DNA from: Histomonas meleagridis
Taxonomy: Eukaryota; Parabasalia; Tritrichomonadida; Dientamoebidae
DNA length: 64,000 nt
Direction: 5' to 3'
Assembly (NCBI GenBank): GCA_020186115.1
Contig: WSYJ01000020.1
Coordinates: 62,001-126,000 of the forward strand
A program made the translations under genes and the position numbers. Within the stretch, counting starts at the first letter, position 1, and each line of letters starts with the position of its first letter. This document shows, in pieces, positions 39,626 to 49,108 of this stretch. The notes beneath the pieces were generated by a model. That model was given only the letters and a program-made list of their open reading frames with translations. It had not been told where the DNA came from and made no database searches.

Positions 39626-41011
39626 ATGATAGAATTGGAGAATGTTTCAGCGCTGCAAGAATTTGGATTAAGCTGTAATAAAAACCATTCCCAAGGTGAA
39701 GAGATTGATTCTAATTTGCTCGATTTATTTGTAGATCTCTTTTCAAAACTAATTGACTTTTGTCCAAGTGAAAAAGGTCCTCAAATGATGGCATTCCTTA
39801 CATGCATCACAAGCGACAAAAATAATTTGAGACCAGAATTATTTGTTGAGTATGATATTTCCAGCTTTTTTCAAAGTTTTTTGCAAATTCAAATTCCAAG
39901 TATATACACATCTTATACATTGAACCTTATAGTTATGATGATTGATTATAGTAAGGATTTTGCAATCTTTTTTATAAGCCAAGGATTTTTTCAAATTTTC
40001 CCAATTTTTTTTGATTCTACAGATGAAAACATTATCTTACAGCTTTCATCAATTTACTCTGTTTTAACTGACTATAAAGATATCAATCAAGATATTATTT
40101 TTGCGATTTCCAAAACGTTTTTCAAAACTGCTTACAACATCGTCAACAATATTACCAATATAAATACCGCAATTAACTGTCTCATATATTTTAATAATAA
40201 TTTTTCTTTTGATTTTGAAATTTCAGATGAAAATTTTTACTTACTTTTTCAGCTTTTTACTAAAACATGTAATTCACCTAATATTGAAGTTGTAAAACAT
40301 TCCATTAATTGCCTAACACAACTCATATCTTCTAAAGACCATCGTGATAAGGACTTTCCAATCGTCGATTTAACAAAAAACACATTTATTATCATTCGTA
40401 ATTTTGATAACACTGATATCAATCTTTCAATCGTATGTTTAAAATTCATTTGTTCAATGTTTTTGGTTTATCAAAACTCTCATAACTCTACTCTACCACT
40501 TGATCTCATTCCTTTTTTTGACTACGAGATTCTATATCATATGATGTTTCACTCTGATTATAATTGCCAACTTTTTTGTTCTCTCTTCTTTCAAACGGTC
40601 GCACATAATGGACCACTTTTTATACAGTCTTTGATCGTAAACCGCTTTCCGGAAGCTGTTCCAAATATTTACGAAACCGCCAAATACACACCGTCACTTT
40701 TTATATCGGCTGCCATAAAGGAAATTTTTTACCTGGGAACAAATGAACAAGTATATTTAATTCTTCAAACCCAAGTAATCCCACCTTTTTTAGCATTTAT
40801 TTCTAATTGCGATAATGAATTTTCGGAAACAGGCTTACACGCTTTGATTTGCGCAATCCAACGGTTCAATAATAATGAACAAAAGGTAATAAAACATGCT
40901 TTCGAAAATGAAACCACATTAGAAGCACTAGATTCAATGACAAAAAGCGAAAATCAACAGTTAGCTGAGTTAGCATTCAAGATTTTAGAGATTCTTGAAT
41001 TTGAGATTTAA
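39626..41011 (+). CDS. Armadillo-like helical-repeat protein
   Basis: The first in-frame ATG is at 39626 (MIELENVSALQEFG), giving 461 residues. The open frame begins just after a stop at 39506 but has only TTG codons before this ATG, and its 37 extra residues (SLSQIFTVIQSLSAFLNTLF...) also look coding, so the N-terminus is uncertain. The body consists of helical repeats with armadillo/HEAT character (EVVKHSINCLTQLISSKD, SIVCLKFICSMFLVYQ, FSETGLHALICAIQRF). No catalytic motif is visible. The function is unknown; it probably mediates protein interactions. The stop is in TTTAAAAT. Confidence 0.55.
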   Translation: MIELENVSALQEFGLSCNKNHSQGEEIDSNLLDLFVDLFSKLIDFCPSEKGPQMMAFLTCITSDKNNLRPELFVEYDISSFFQSFLQIQIPSIYTSYTLNLIVMMIDYSKDFAIFFISQGFFQIFPIFFDSTDENIILQLSSIYSVLTDYKDINQDIIFAISKTFFKTAYNIVNNITNINTAINCLIYFNNNFSFDFEISDENFYLLFQLFTKTCNSPNIEVVKHSINCLTQLISSKDHRDKDFPIVDLTKNTFIIIRNFDNTDINLSIVCLKFICSMFLVYQNSHNSTLPLDLIPFFDYEILYHMMFHSDYNCQLFCSLFFQTVAHNGPLFIQSLIVNRFPEAVPNIYETAKYTPSLFISAAIKEIFYLGTNEQVYLILQTQVIPPFLAFISNCDNEFSETGLHALICAIQRFNNNEQKVIKHAFENETTLEALDSMTKSENQQLAELAFKILEILEFEI

Positions 41012-41216
41012 AATCAGTAATAACAAACGTATCAATTATGGATTTGGTCATGTGACATCTCTCATTAATTAATTTGAAATGACCAACTTGGGATTTTTAT
41101 CCTTATGTTCAAATACTCCTCTGTTTTTTGTTTTATTAAATTGTAACATGTCTTATTTTTCATTTTAACACTTGTTTATTTTTATGATTTTTGTAAAAAT
41201 CTGCTTCTTTGATGTA

Positions 41217-41432
41217 ATGCTCACTGATATAGAACCACATGACAATGATTACATAAAAAAAGAATTTAGACCATTATAAACCAGATACAGATACGTATGT
41301 GATAAGACTCAGATTGTTAATGAGAATGATCATTTTTGTCTCAGTCATGAAGAAGACATTTTTTCACAGCGTCTTATTAATGTTTTATCATTTGAGAGAT
41401 TTAAAATTTATTCAAATAGAAAAATTCCTTAA
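41217..41432 (+). pseudogene. Short acidic frame with one internal TAA
   Basis: ATG 41217 opens a frame (MLTDIEPHDNDYIKKEFRPL) that meets TAA at 41277 and continues in the same frame for 50 codons (TRYRYVCDKTQ, NDHFCLSHEEDIFSQRLINV) to a TAAA-type stop. The composition is more coding-like than the flanks. It could be a decayed gene or part of one. The rest of the 41012-41605 gap is plain AT-rich DNA. Confidence 0.3.
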
Positions 41433-41605
41433 ACTCTTTTAACAACTAATATTTATAAAAAAATCTTTTGGCTTATTGTAAATTTTATTCCAAAAGTATT
41501 TACAGTAAATGGAAAACATCAAAATGTTATCTAAGTGCACAGTCAAATGTTATTTGAATGAATTAAAATCAAATCAACAAAACACGTTTATAAACAATTA
41601 CTTCA

Positions 41606-42646
41606 TTAAAGAAGTTTGCATGCGCAATTTGAGTGATTTGTATCATCCTTTGACGCAATTGATTGAGTTTCAGGTAGCACCAATTCGCTTGCCTTAGGCA
41701 ACTTTGGTATTGGAGAGTATCGTTCAATTTGTTCCTTTTTGAAGTATTCCCAATCATATCTCGAAAACAAATCGAAATTCATATTAACTAACGATTGGAG
41801 GATAAGTTGTATGATGTACTCATAGTGGGGTACACTGGTGAACGTTAGTGTGTTGATGTAACGATAGATTTCTTGGAATTCTTGTGGAAATCGCTTGAAA
41901 AGGCTTTTCGGAGACATGCGAGCCTTCGCGCGATGAACCTGCTCGTTGTCGTGGATCGTGGACCATGGGAGACGACCTTCAACAAGCTCAACGAGAGAGT
42001 AACACCATGAAATGAGATCATCTCGACGACATTGATCACGAGATTCATGGACATAAACTGAAGCATACTTGGCAGTGCCCCTAAAACCACATTTCTTACG
42101 CTCAGGAAATGGTTCATTTGTTTGTGGATCAATGAATTTACGTGATAAGCCAAAATCAATAAGAGCTAGTGGATTTTGGTGCCCGTAACGGAGAAGAAAG
42201 TTACCAGATTTGATATCGCGGTGGATAAAACCATGCTTATGGAAATCTTCAATACATTGAACCATGAATATTCCAATTCGAAGTGTTGTCCCAAGGCTAA
42301 GAGAATGACTAGGGGTTTGTCGACGAGTATTAGAAACAGATGGTCCAAGGAGTTCCATAACAAGATAACGTTCTGACTCTGTTTGACCGGTTTCATATAA
42401 TTTGGCGAAAAATTCGGAATCTTGAACTTGAGAAAGAATTGCAACCTCAGTCTCAAGGCCTTGTTTTTCAGCTGTGATGCTTTCAAGCTTCATTGCATAT
42501 ATTTCTTCAGATTCATCTTTTTGTACAGTGTATATATCGCCATAGCCTCCTTGACCAATGAGCTTAACAATCACATAATCTGCAATCGTGTCACCTGGGT
42601 CATGAGTTTTTCGAGAGGCACGTGATGATGTCCTGTGTGCAAACAT
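41606..42646 (-). CDS. Casein-kinase-1-family protein kinase with CaaL tail
   Basis: From ATG 42646 the product is 346 residues. Kinase motifs: GQGGYGDIY (Gly loop), YAMKLE (catalytic Lys), HRDIKSGNFLL (HRD loop), DFGLSRKF (DFG) and RGTAKYASVYVHE with the CK1-type SIN-like substitution in place of APE. The spacing and ERKKCGFRGT resemble the tau-tubulin-kinase/CK1 branch. The protein ends NCACKLL: the last four residues CKLL form a plausible CaaX box with Leu, favouring geranylgeranylation, and the Cys two residues earlier could be palmitoylated, as yeast membrane CK1 enzymes are lipid-anchored. It is divergent from a histone-fold gene 79 bp away. Confidence 0.85.
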   Translation of the reverse strand: MFAHRTSSRASRKTHDPGDTIADYVIVKLIGQGGYGDIYTVQKDESEEIYAMKLESITAEKQGLETEVAILSQVQDSEFFAKLYETGQTESERYLVMELLGPSVSNTRRQTPSHSLSLGTTLRIGIFMVQCIEDFHKHGFIHRDIKSGNFLLRYGHQNPLALIDFGLSRKFIDPQTNEPFPERKKCGFRGTAKYASVYVHESRDQCRRDDLISWCYSLVELVEGRLPWSTIHDNEQVHRAKARMSPKSLFKRFPQEFQEIYRYINTLTFTSVPHYEYIIQLILQSLVNMNFDLFSRYDWEYFKKEQIERYSPIPKLPKASELVLPETQSIASKDDTNHSNCACKLL

Positions 42647-42725
42647 CTTTTTCACTTCTGTCAAACAGATCTGAAAACGTTAGCAGTAAACGTTCATTTT
42701 TTGACAAAGTTTGTTCGATATTAAA
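42647..42725. promoter_or_regulatory. Short divergent promoter with two AACGTT motifs
   Basis: Only 79 bp separate the two ATGs. AACGTT occurs at about 42676-42681 and 42689-42694. Because the hexamer is palindromic, each copy can serve both genes. A Myb-type factor would be a candidate binder. Confidence 0.4.
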
Positions 42726-43109
42726 ATGAAAAAAACATTGTTTCCTCAATCAAAATGTAAGGATATTGCTACAAGTGACCCTGATGTAAAAGAAATATCA
42801 AAGCAAGCAGTAGATATTTTAAGAAAATCGGCTGAATTTTTTGCTGATCAGTTACTCCAAAAAATCTTTGAAGAAGCAAAAAGAAAAAAAAGAGTGACTG
42901 CAAACATTCAAGACTTCAATAACGTTGTAAGTAAAGATCCTGTCCTTTTACAAATGTTAGGACAATTCTTCTCACAATCAAAAACTGAAGACGAAGAAAT
43001 AAGAGAAAATGAGAATGAAGATTTAAACGAAAGCGAAAATGAAGAAAATGAATGGAATGAAGGAAATGAAGAAATTGAAGAAAATGACAGCACTACAGAA
43101 AATATGTAA
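42726..43109 (+). CDS. Histone-fold protein (POLE4/CHRAC1/NF-YC-like)
   Basis: From ATG 42726 (MKKTLFPQSKCKDIATSD) the product is 127 residues. Residues 5-80 have the CBFD/NF-Y-type histone fold: LFPQSKCKDIATSDPDVKEI, QAVDILRKSAEFFADQLLQK, then RVTANIQDFNNVV. It is nearest to POLE4/CHRAC1 or NF-YC subunits, which pair with a second histone-fold partner in DNA polymerase epsilon, chromatin remodellers or CCAAT-binding factors. The last 45 residues are Glu/Asn-rich. The stop is in ATGTAAATT. Confidence 0.75.
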   Translation: MKKTLFPQSKCKDIATSDPDVKEISKQAVDILRKSAEFFADQLLQKIFEEAKRKKRVTANIQDFNNVVSKDPVLLQMLGQFFSQSKTEDEEIRENENEDLNESENEENEWNEGNEEIEENDSTTENM

Positions 43110-43435
43110 ATTGATTCATGAAGAATCATATCTGTATTATTACATAAATTTTTATTTAAAATGGTATGGAATAAAAATAAATTAAACTTCGTTATATAAA
43201 TATTTTTACTGACTTATAAAAAATCTAATGAAAAACAAAAAACACTCAAAAAACAACTCACATTTTATTCTGATATCAAACATAAAGAGCTGACTAATTT
43301 GATCTAAGTATTTTACTTTTTGCACTTTAATTTTGAACCAAAACAGAACCCCTTCCCCGGGATGTTTAAACGTTCATTCTCACTTCACTTTTTTGATCCA
43401 AAATTGACTAGCTTTGTTTTATTTTAAAATAGATT
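43110..43435. other. Upstream region of the UBX gene
   Basis: TTTAAACGTTCATTCTCACTTC at about 43366 combines AACGTT with an initiator-like TCATTC. No other gene is seen. Confidence 0.45.
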
Positions 43436-44320
43436 TTGGAAATTTCCCCACCAGTTGACCAGCAAGCAAAATCATTTTTCCAAAGGTTTCTCCATCACTT
43501 TAAATATGGAAGCTTACCATTTGGAAATGATTATCATTCAAATCCATTTTTAAATTTTCCTTTTGAAGTTCATACAGGGCCAATTTCAGATGCAATAGCA
43601 CTAGCAAAATCTAATGGAAAACTTCTTTTTTTATATATTTATTGTAGTGATAGTCTCATTTCATCAAATGTGAATGAAATCTTATGTTTACCAAATGTTT
43701 CTGAATCAATACGTTTGAATTTCATTTTTTGTGCTATTGAATGTACTACACCTGAAGGCTGGGAAATTGCAATTAATTTCAAATTTGAAAAAATCCCAAT
43801 AATTGGAATTCTCAGACCACATGGCGATACGCTTAAACAATGTGACCTCCTTGTTAAGCACGAAGGTCCTATTGGTGAAGTTGGGATCATATCATATTTT
43901 TCAATTGTTCATCAAAATGAAACTAACTCAAGCATCATCCAACAACAAGACATTGAGTATCTCCGTGCTGTTCAGGAGGCAGAAGCCAACAATATGACCA
44001 CACAGGAAATCGAAGAAGAAGCTCTTCATAATGAGCAAATTCGAATTGAGGAAGAATTCAACAATTTGCCAGTGCTCTCCGAAGACGATGACGCCTCTGT
44101 TGTGCGCTTCAGGTTCCCGGATAGCACCACGCAGGTCCGAGCGTTTCCGAGAGATGGTCCCGCGAAAATGATGTACACATTTGTCAGGAAATTCATGTTT
44201 CCAAACCGGTTTAAGCTTCTGGTGGGATTCCCTATGCAAGAGATACAGGATGACAACACTCCCATTAGAATGCTTTCACCAATGAACCATTTTATTGTTT
44301 TGGTTGGCGATGATTCGTAA
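43436..44320 (+). CDS. UAS-UBX protein (FAF1/UBXD8-like), start unclear
   Basis: The frame encodes 294 residues. Residues 35-170 resemble the thioredoxin-like UAS domain (AIALAKSNGKLLFLYIYCSD, NFIFCAIECTTPEGWEI, KIPIIGILRPHGDT). A Glu-rich helix follows (TQEIEEEALHNEQIRIEEEF), then a UBX domain (VVRFRFPDSTTQVRAF, KMMYTFVRKFMFPNRFKLLV, NHFIVLVGDD). Such proteins recruit p97/Cdc48 in ER-associated degradation. The codon before EISPP is TTG, a TAG lies just upstream, and the next in-frame ATG is past residue 180, so the ATG is missing: an unseen intron, a mutation or a sequence error. The UBX part is unusually GC-rich. Confidence 0.75.
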   Translation: MEISPPVDQQAKSFFQRFLHHFKYGSLPFGNDYHSNPFLNFPFEVHTGPISDAIALAKSNGKLLFLYIYCSDSLISSNVNEILCLPNVSESIRLNFIFCAIECTTPEGWEIAINFKFEKIPIIGILRPHGDTLKQCDLLVKHEGPIGEVGIISYFSIVHQNETNSSIIQQQDIEYLRAVQEAEANNMTTQEIEEEALHNEQIRIEEEFNNLPVLSEDDDASVVRFRFPDSTTQVRAFPRDGPAKMMYTFVRKFMFPNRFKLLVGFPMQEIQDDNTPIRMLSPMNHFIVLVGDDS

Positions 44321-44721
44321 TAATTTTTATAGTGGAATAGTATTAAACATATGTTAATGTTTGAAACTGTATTTTATGTTCATAACTCTCATAAACCTTT
44401 CATTGCAAATGTGTGCACTCATTTTCATACAAGCAATGATTGTATTTACCATTTTTTTCAATAAGAGAAAACAAATTACCAATTTATCCACATTCACAAT
44501 AGATCTATAGATAAGATATAATTGTTTGAATAATTGGAGAAAAATATTTCACATTTTGTTCATTTAATAATACACAAACTTCAAAATACATTTGACTTTC
44601 TTCTTGTTTATAAAACATTCAACAACAAAGTTGCAAACGAACAGAAAAACATATTTAACTTCTTTATGTTTGTAAAAGATATTAAGAGAATTCGCATACA
44701 ATAAAATTTCATTATTATCTT
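44321..44721. other. AT-rich intergenic between convergent genes
   Basis: Nothing beyond A/T-rich sequence is seen. Confidence 0.6.
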
Positions 44722-46437
44722 TTATTGTTTTTCGAGGAATGGTTGGAATGCAATTTCGAATGCAGCGATTGGTGTTGTTAATCCGAAGTTAATTAACACC
44801 TGTGGATGTATTACTCCTATCCATCCTATTACGTTACCCTTAAACACAATTTTTGCTCTTTGCCCCGGTATGCACGTTGGGCAGTCTTCTCTTTCCAACT
44901 TAACATTTGCTCTATCGACTGCGTTCATTACGAAGAACCTATCCAAGAGTCCATGGATATCTTCGAACCTCGACTTTACGTCTGCGATTGAAGCAGCAAA
45001 ATGTCTTTCGTTTTGTGCATTGTTTTCCGCTTTATCATCTTTCTTACATACATCGTTGATTTCGAACAATCGTAATGGGAGTGGCTTCTTAATGTTTGGC
45101 TGATCGAATATATTTCGTGTAACTTTAAGAAGACCAGAAATAAGTTGTGTACGAACGACTTCGAAATCAGTTGTTTTAGCATTCGATATTCGGACCGCTG
45201 ATCCATCATCTTTAAGACATAACATATCGAAGTTTTCCTTCAATGAACATAATGAGAAAGTAAGGATTTCATTGTATAATGAAGCTGAAACTTCATGACG
45301 AACACGATCAGTTAATTCATTGATTGGTAATGCACGGCCTGATGGAATGCGGAATGTTTTATTCTTGGCAATGTTATCATAGCCATAACTGATTGCGACA
45401 TCTTCTGCAATATCACATGGATGGAGAATATCAGACCTTGATAATGGTGTTGTAACTTTAAGAATTCCATTATCAGATGCTTCGGCTGTGACCATCATTC
45501 GCTTAAGATGTGATATAACTTCAGTCTCTGTAAGTTCTGGTATACCACAAAGATTACGAATATAGTTAATGTCAACGTTGAAAGTTGAGACATCAAGTGA
45601 TGGTGACGCAACAGTTTTGCCGTTTTCAATGACATTAACTTGTTCAATTGTAAACGGCGTCTTTGAATAGAGTGAAAATGCGTGGCAAATGACAATGACA
45701 GCGTTGTTGGCGCGTGTGTAGTCAATGGCTGTGCATTCAATAAAGACATTGGTGGTGTCAAGTGTTATACGTGTCTTATATGAGTTGATGATGGGTGGTA
45801 GTGACATGACATCGCCTTCTCCATCTCGAACAACTGGCCAAAGTTTCTCATTTTCAATAAGTGGAAGATATTTGGAAAGTTGTTGATGTGTTGAAAGATT
45901 GGCAAAGAGTTGACGGCCATCAACTTCCTCTCCACCCATTAATGGAACAAATTTGATTTGCTCAGGTGGTTCAGCAGTGTATGTAAATGGTGTCTTGCAT
46001 TTGTCAAGATCATGTGTACCAATAGATGCAAGTTTCCTACGACGACAAAGACTTTGATGAAGTTTTTCTTGGTAATCTATGAAGGATTGATAAGATTCTT
46101 GAGTAAATGTAACATTACGAAGAACTGCACAAATAATGTATGGTCTAACACTGCCAATTTTGTCGTCCAAAGTCATATTAAGTTTTGGTGGAACAATTGT
46201 ATACTTTGGATGCTCACCACCAAGAAAAACTTTGAGTGCAATAGCAATGGATTCAACGCAAAGAAGATCTGGACGATTTGCTGGAACATCAATCTTGTAT
46301 GTGAGTTCTGGCTCAGTAATGACATCATCTAATTCGAGACCATAACGAAGGAGAAGAACACGAACTTCTTCCTGGGTCATGGGTTCAACTCCCATTAACT
46401 TGAATAAAGTTGGTGGGTGGACTGATACAATAGGCAT
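44722..46437 (-). CDS. FARSB: Phenylalanyl-tRNA synthetase beta subunit
   Basis: Starting at the ATG that aligns with eukaryotic PheRS beta (MPIVSVHPPTLFKLMG, 46437) the product is 571 residues, close to the usual 590. Landmarks: LLLRYGLELDDVI, YKIDVPANRPDLLCVES, the B3/4 domain (SIGTHDLDKCKTPFTYTAEP, KFVPLMGG), B5 (NYIRNLCGIPELTETEV, HPCDIAEDVAISYGYDNI) and the catalytic-like core (EILTFSLCSLKENFDMLC, ISNAKTTDFEVVRTQLISG). With the alpha subunit it forms the cytosolic heterotetramer that charges tRNA-Phe. An ATG at 46542 is also in frame and would add 35 residues. Confidence 0.93.
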   Translation of the reverse strand: MPIVSVHPPTLFKLMGVEPMTQEEVRVLLLRYGLELDDVITEPELTYKIDVPANRPDLLCVESIAIALKVFLGGEHPKYTIVPPKLNMTLDDKIGSVRPYIICAVLRNVTFTQESYQSFIDYQEKLHQSLCRRRKLASIGTHDLDKCKTPFTYTAEPPEQIKFVPLMGGEEVDGRQLFANLSTHQQLSKYLPLIENEKLWPVVRDGEGDVMSLPPIINSYKTRITLDTTNVFIECTAIDYTRANNAVIVICHAFSLYSKTPFTIEQVNVIENGKTVASPSLDVSTFNVDINYIRNLCGIPELTETEVISHLKRMMVTAEASDNGILKVTTPLSRSDILHPCDIAEDVAISYGYDNIAKNKTFRIPSGRALPINELTDRVRHEVSASLYNEILTFSLCSLKENFDMLCLKDDGSAVRISNAKTTDFEVVRTQLISGLLKVTRNIFDQPNIKKPLPLRLFEINDVCKKDDKAENNAQNERHFAASIADVKSRFEDIHGLLDRFFVMNAVDRANVKLEREDCPTCIPGQRAKIVFKGNVIGWIGVIHPQVLINFGLTTPIAAFEIAFQPFLEKQ

Positions 46438-46754
46438 GGCTTGAAGTGGCTGGTCGCCAATTCTCAATTTTTCAGAAGTTAAGAATTTTTCTGTCGATTG
46501 AATGGGAAATGATCCAAGACGATATAATTCGATTGAATGCATACTTATCGTCGACCAGCAAAAAAGAGTCAAATTATTGTGTAAAAAAAAATAAAAAATT
46601 AGCTATATCAGAAGTGAAACGTAAAAGAAATAGTTGGTTCGAAATAAATTATGAAGCTAGATTAATAATTTAAAAACTTTCATTGCAGTTGATTAAATTC
46701 GCCACTTTTTAATAATATGATAATTGACTATGTTCGTTTGGTTAACTATACAAA

Positions 46755-47369
46755 ATGTCAAACCAAATTCCTTTAATTGCTGAACTTTCGAATTGCCTTT
46801 TTGCATACAAAGAAACATTCCTAAGAATTTTAACTTGTATTCAAAACGCATGTGATTCTCACAAAACATACGATTCGTCAATAATTATTCAAGTACAAGA
46901 TCTCTTAAGCATCGATGCTGAATTAAAACGTCATTTATCAAAGGTGGATCAATGGAATGAACGGCAAGCCCAAATTAAGGCACTAGAAGAAGAATTGTCG
47001 CAATTATCTGGAAGAGTGAATAAATTTGCCAAAACACTTTCATCAACAGAAACTGCTCTTCAAGGATGTCTCATGCTAGCCAACAAACTTCAAAAAGGTG
47101 TAATACAGAGACGCCAATTATCAACGATAGACGAAATCTTCAACACAGCAAAGTTGATTGGTCCTGCTGCTTCTGGTTCATGGCGTACAGATTTTACTTA
47201 TCCATGGATGCCTGATCCAATGCAAATGCAGAGTGGCGCTATTAAAACAGAAACAGTTGCTATTACAACACCAAATGTTGCAGCTCACTCAGTCTCAATG
47301 GATCCAATTATGACAAAACGTGAACTTGCGCTTCCAGAAGATTATGAAAGCACATCAACTGAAGAATGA
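46755..47369 (+). CDS. MED4: Mediator complex subunit 4
   Basis: The product is 204 residues from ATG 46755. An N-terminal coiled coil (IIIQVQDLLSIDAELKRHLS, QAQIKALEEELSQLSGRV) is followed by a LSSTETALQGCLMLANKLQK stretch. The characteristic Med4 segment is PAASGSWRTDFTYPWMPDP, equivalent to the conserved TSAPPGW ... PWP motif. Med4 is a core subunit of the middle module linking activators to RNA polymerase II. The C-terminus is short and disordered. The stop is in GAATGAATAAAA. It is the last intact gene before the transposon-rich region. Confidence 0.75.
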   Translation: MSNQIPLIAELSNCLFAYKETFLRILTCIQNACDSHKTYDSSIIIQVQDLLSIDAELKRHLSKVDQWNERQAQIKALEEELSQLSGRVNKFAKTLSSTETALQGCLMLANKLQKGVIQRRQLSTIDEIFNTAKLIGPAASGSWRTDFTYPWMPDPMQMQSGAIKTETVAITTPNVAAHSVSMDPIMTKRELALPEDYESTSTEE

Positions 47370-48430
47370 ATAAAATGATTTTTGTTTTTATATCACATAT
47401 TATGTGTTTGGTATTCTTAGATTCTAGAATTTTTAACATTTGTTAACAATTGTTTAAATTTAAACACCAAAAAATTAATGTAATAAATATTTGCTTGGAA
47501 TATGTATCGTTCTTCCACTTTTTATGTATTTTACTTTTATCGTTTAGTTTAATTCGAATTCATTCGTTTTTTGCTCTTTTGGGCTCTCTTTTCACATTAA
47601 GTTCTTCAATTATTACAGTTAATGAATATTTGACTTTTGTTTATATAAAGACCCTACATCTGTTGATGAACAATGATTCAACATGATAGAATAATTTTTG
47701 AAGGCCCAATATTTTTATATATAGCAGAGATATAATAAAAATTTCTTTAACATTTTTATTTTTAGTATTGTATCTAGTGGTTACATTGTTATAATGATAT
47801 TAAGATTTTTGTCGACGTATAATCAAATTTATTGTATATATGTACATATGTGTTAATATTGATATTTTATATATATGAGTTATAGTTACTTTTATTTCAT
47901 ATTTTTAATTTAAGCTAGCTAATATATATGAAGAGATATAATAATAGTGTGAGGTGATCCATAATGTGCTCTCAAAGTGAACGTTTAATGATTGTTTACC
48001 GTTTGCTATTTAATTATTCGAAGACTAAAGAATTAAGCCAAATTTATGAAATTTTAAATAACAATTAACTTTTGTTAAATGGATATATATTACTGATATT
48101 TTGAAAAGAAAAATTTAGATATAATAATTCTATGCCAAAATAAAAGGCTATGATTAATGTTGATGTAGCTAATTTGACAAAATCTTCAAAAATTTTCAAA
48201 ATTTAGACAGTTTCAGGTATGATAAAAATTTTTAATGTTACTTAAGAGTAACTAAATACAATACAAAATTCTTATCAAAAATTTGAACAATTTATTATAA
48301 ATAACTTCAAAAATTCTATTGATTCCGAATTTGTTTTTCAACTTCAGCCAATTAACCATTCAAATCCTTGTATTTTAATGTAATTTCTTCCAATTGTAGC
48401 AATACAGATATTACCAAAAAATTAGATGAA
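47370..48430. other. AT-rich transition into the transposon region
   Basis: There is no credible gene. Short hydrophobic open frames here (for example around 47450-47686) lack any domain and look like chance. AACGTT occurs at about 47984. The density of stops in all frames rises sharply from here rightward. Confidence 0.5.
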
Positions 48431-48464
48431 TTAAAAATTAATATTTAAAATTGAACTAATTTCA

Positions 48465-48858
48465 GTATAAATGGATATGCTGCAGACGGTGATAATTCTT
48501 ATCGGCACTTTTCGAGAGATCAAGTTTTGAATGAAAAAATTAATCCATTGATATTAAAAAGAAGTAGGTATTGGTTTTTATAGCATTAAAATCAATATAC
48601 ACCAGATATTGACCAACTTAAAAATGATTTTTGCAAGGAATACAATTTGCCATCAATTATTATGTCAAATGAAAAAATTACGAAAATGCATGATTATTTA
48701 CCAATTAAACGATTTGACATTAATGTATTAATTAATACATTAATAAAATCTGTTGACAAATCTCAATATCAAATTTTAAATATTTTCTCCCATGGTCACT
48801 TTTTATTATTTCAATTAATAACTATCACATTACTGTCAAAAGTTAATGTAAATATCTG
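48465..48858 (+). pseudogene. Fragment of an unidentified mobile-element gene
   Basis: Interrupted pieces in one direction look coding: NGYAADGDNSYRHFSRDQV near 48475, then DFCKEYNLPSIIMSNEKITK and KRFDINVLINTLIKSVDKSQ near 48630-48770. The AADGDNSYRHFSR stretch recalls transposase-like catalytic regions, but I cannot name the family. Several stops interrupt it. Confidence 0.3.
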
Positions 48859-48969
48859 AAACTAGCATTGGCGTATTTCAAACAATTTTCTTATCTTTGA
48901 TGTAATAATTTGATGATTGAAAAGGCACCATAATTAGTTTATTGAAATTTGAAAAAATTCGGGCACGGA

Positions 48970-48990
48970 AACCGCCGCGTAGCGGCGGTT
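48970..48990. repeat. GC-rich hairpin with 3-nt loop
   Basis: AACCGCCGC, loop GTA, GCGGCGGTT: a perfect 9-bp stem of almost pure G/C within DNA that is about 75% A/T. It is similar in style to the three-base-loop hairpins at 61,437-61,487. Confidence 0.7.
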
Positions 48991-49108
48991 AAGTTTAAAT
49001 TTTTTGATTCTCATACAAAGATAAAATTTTCGCGCACCAAAACCGTTCAGTTTTTGAATGAAATAATCGGCCATTTAATCTAATGGATTTCGAAAATTCC
49101 TCAATGCA

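Noticed and set aside
47450-47686. Hydrophobic 78-codon frame after MED4
   Set aside because: It has a T-rich composition, no domain and no gene signals; it is consistent with chance.
48970-48990. Bacterial-type rho-independent terminator or bacterial insert
   Set aside because: The hairpin alone looks like one, but there is no bacterial gene nearby and the flanks are typical AT-rich trichomonad DNA.
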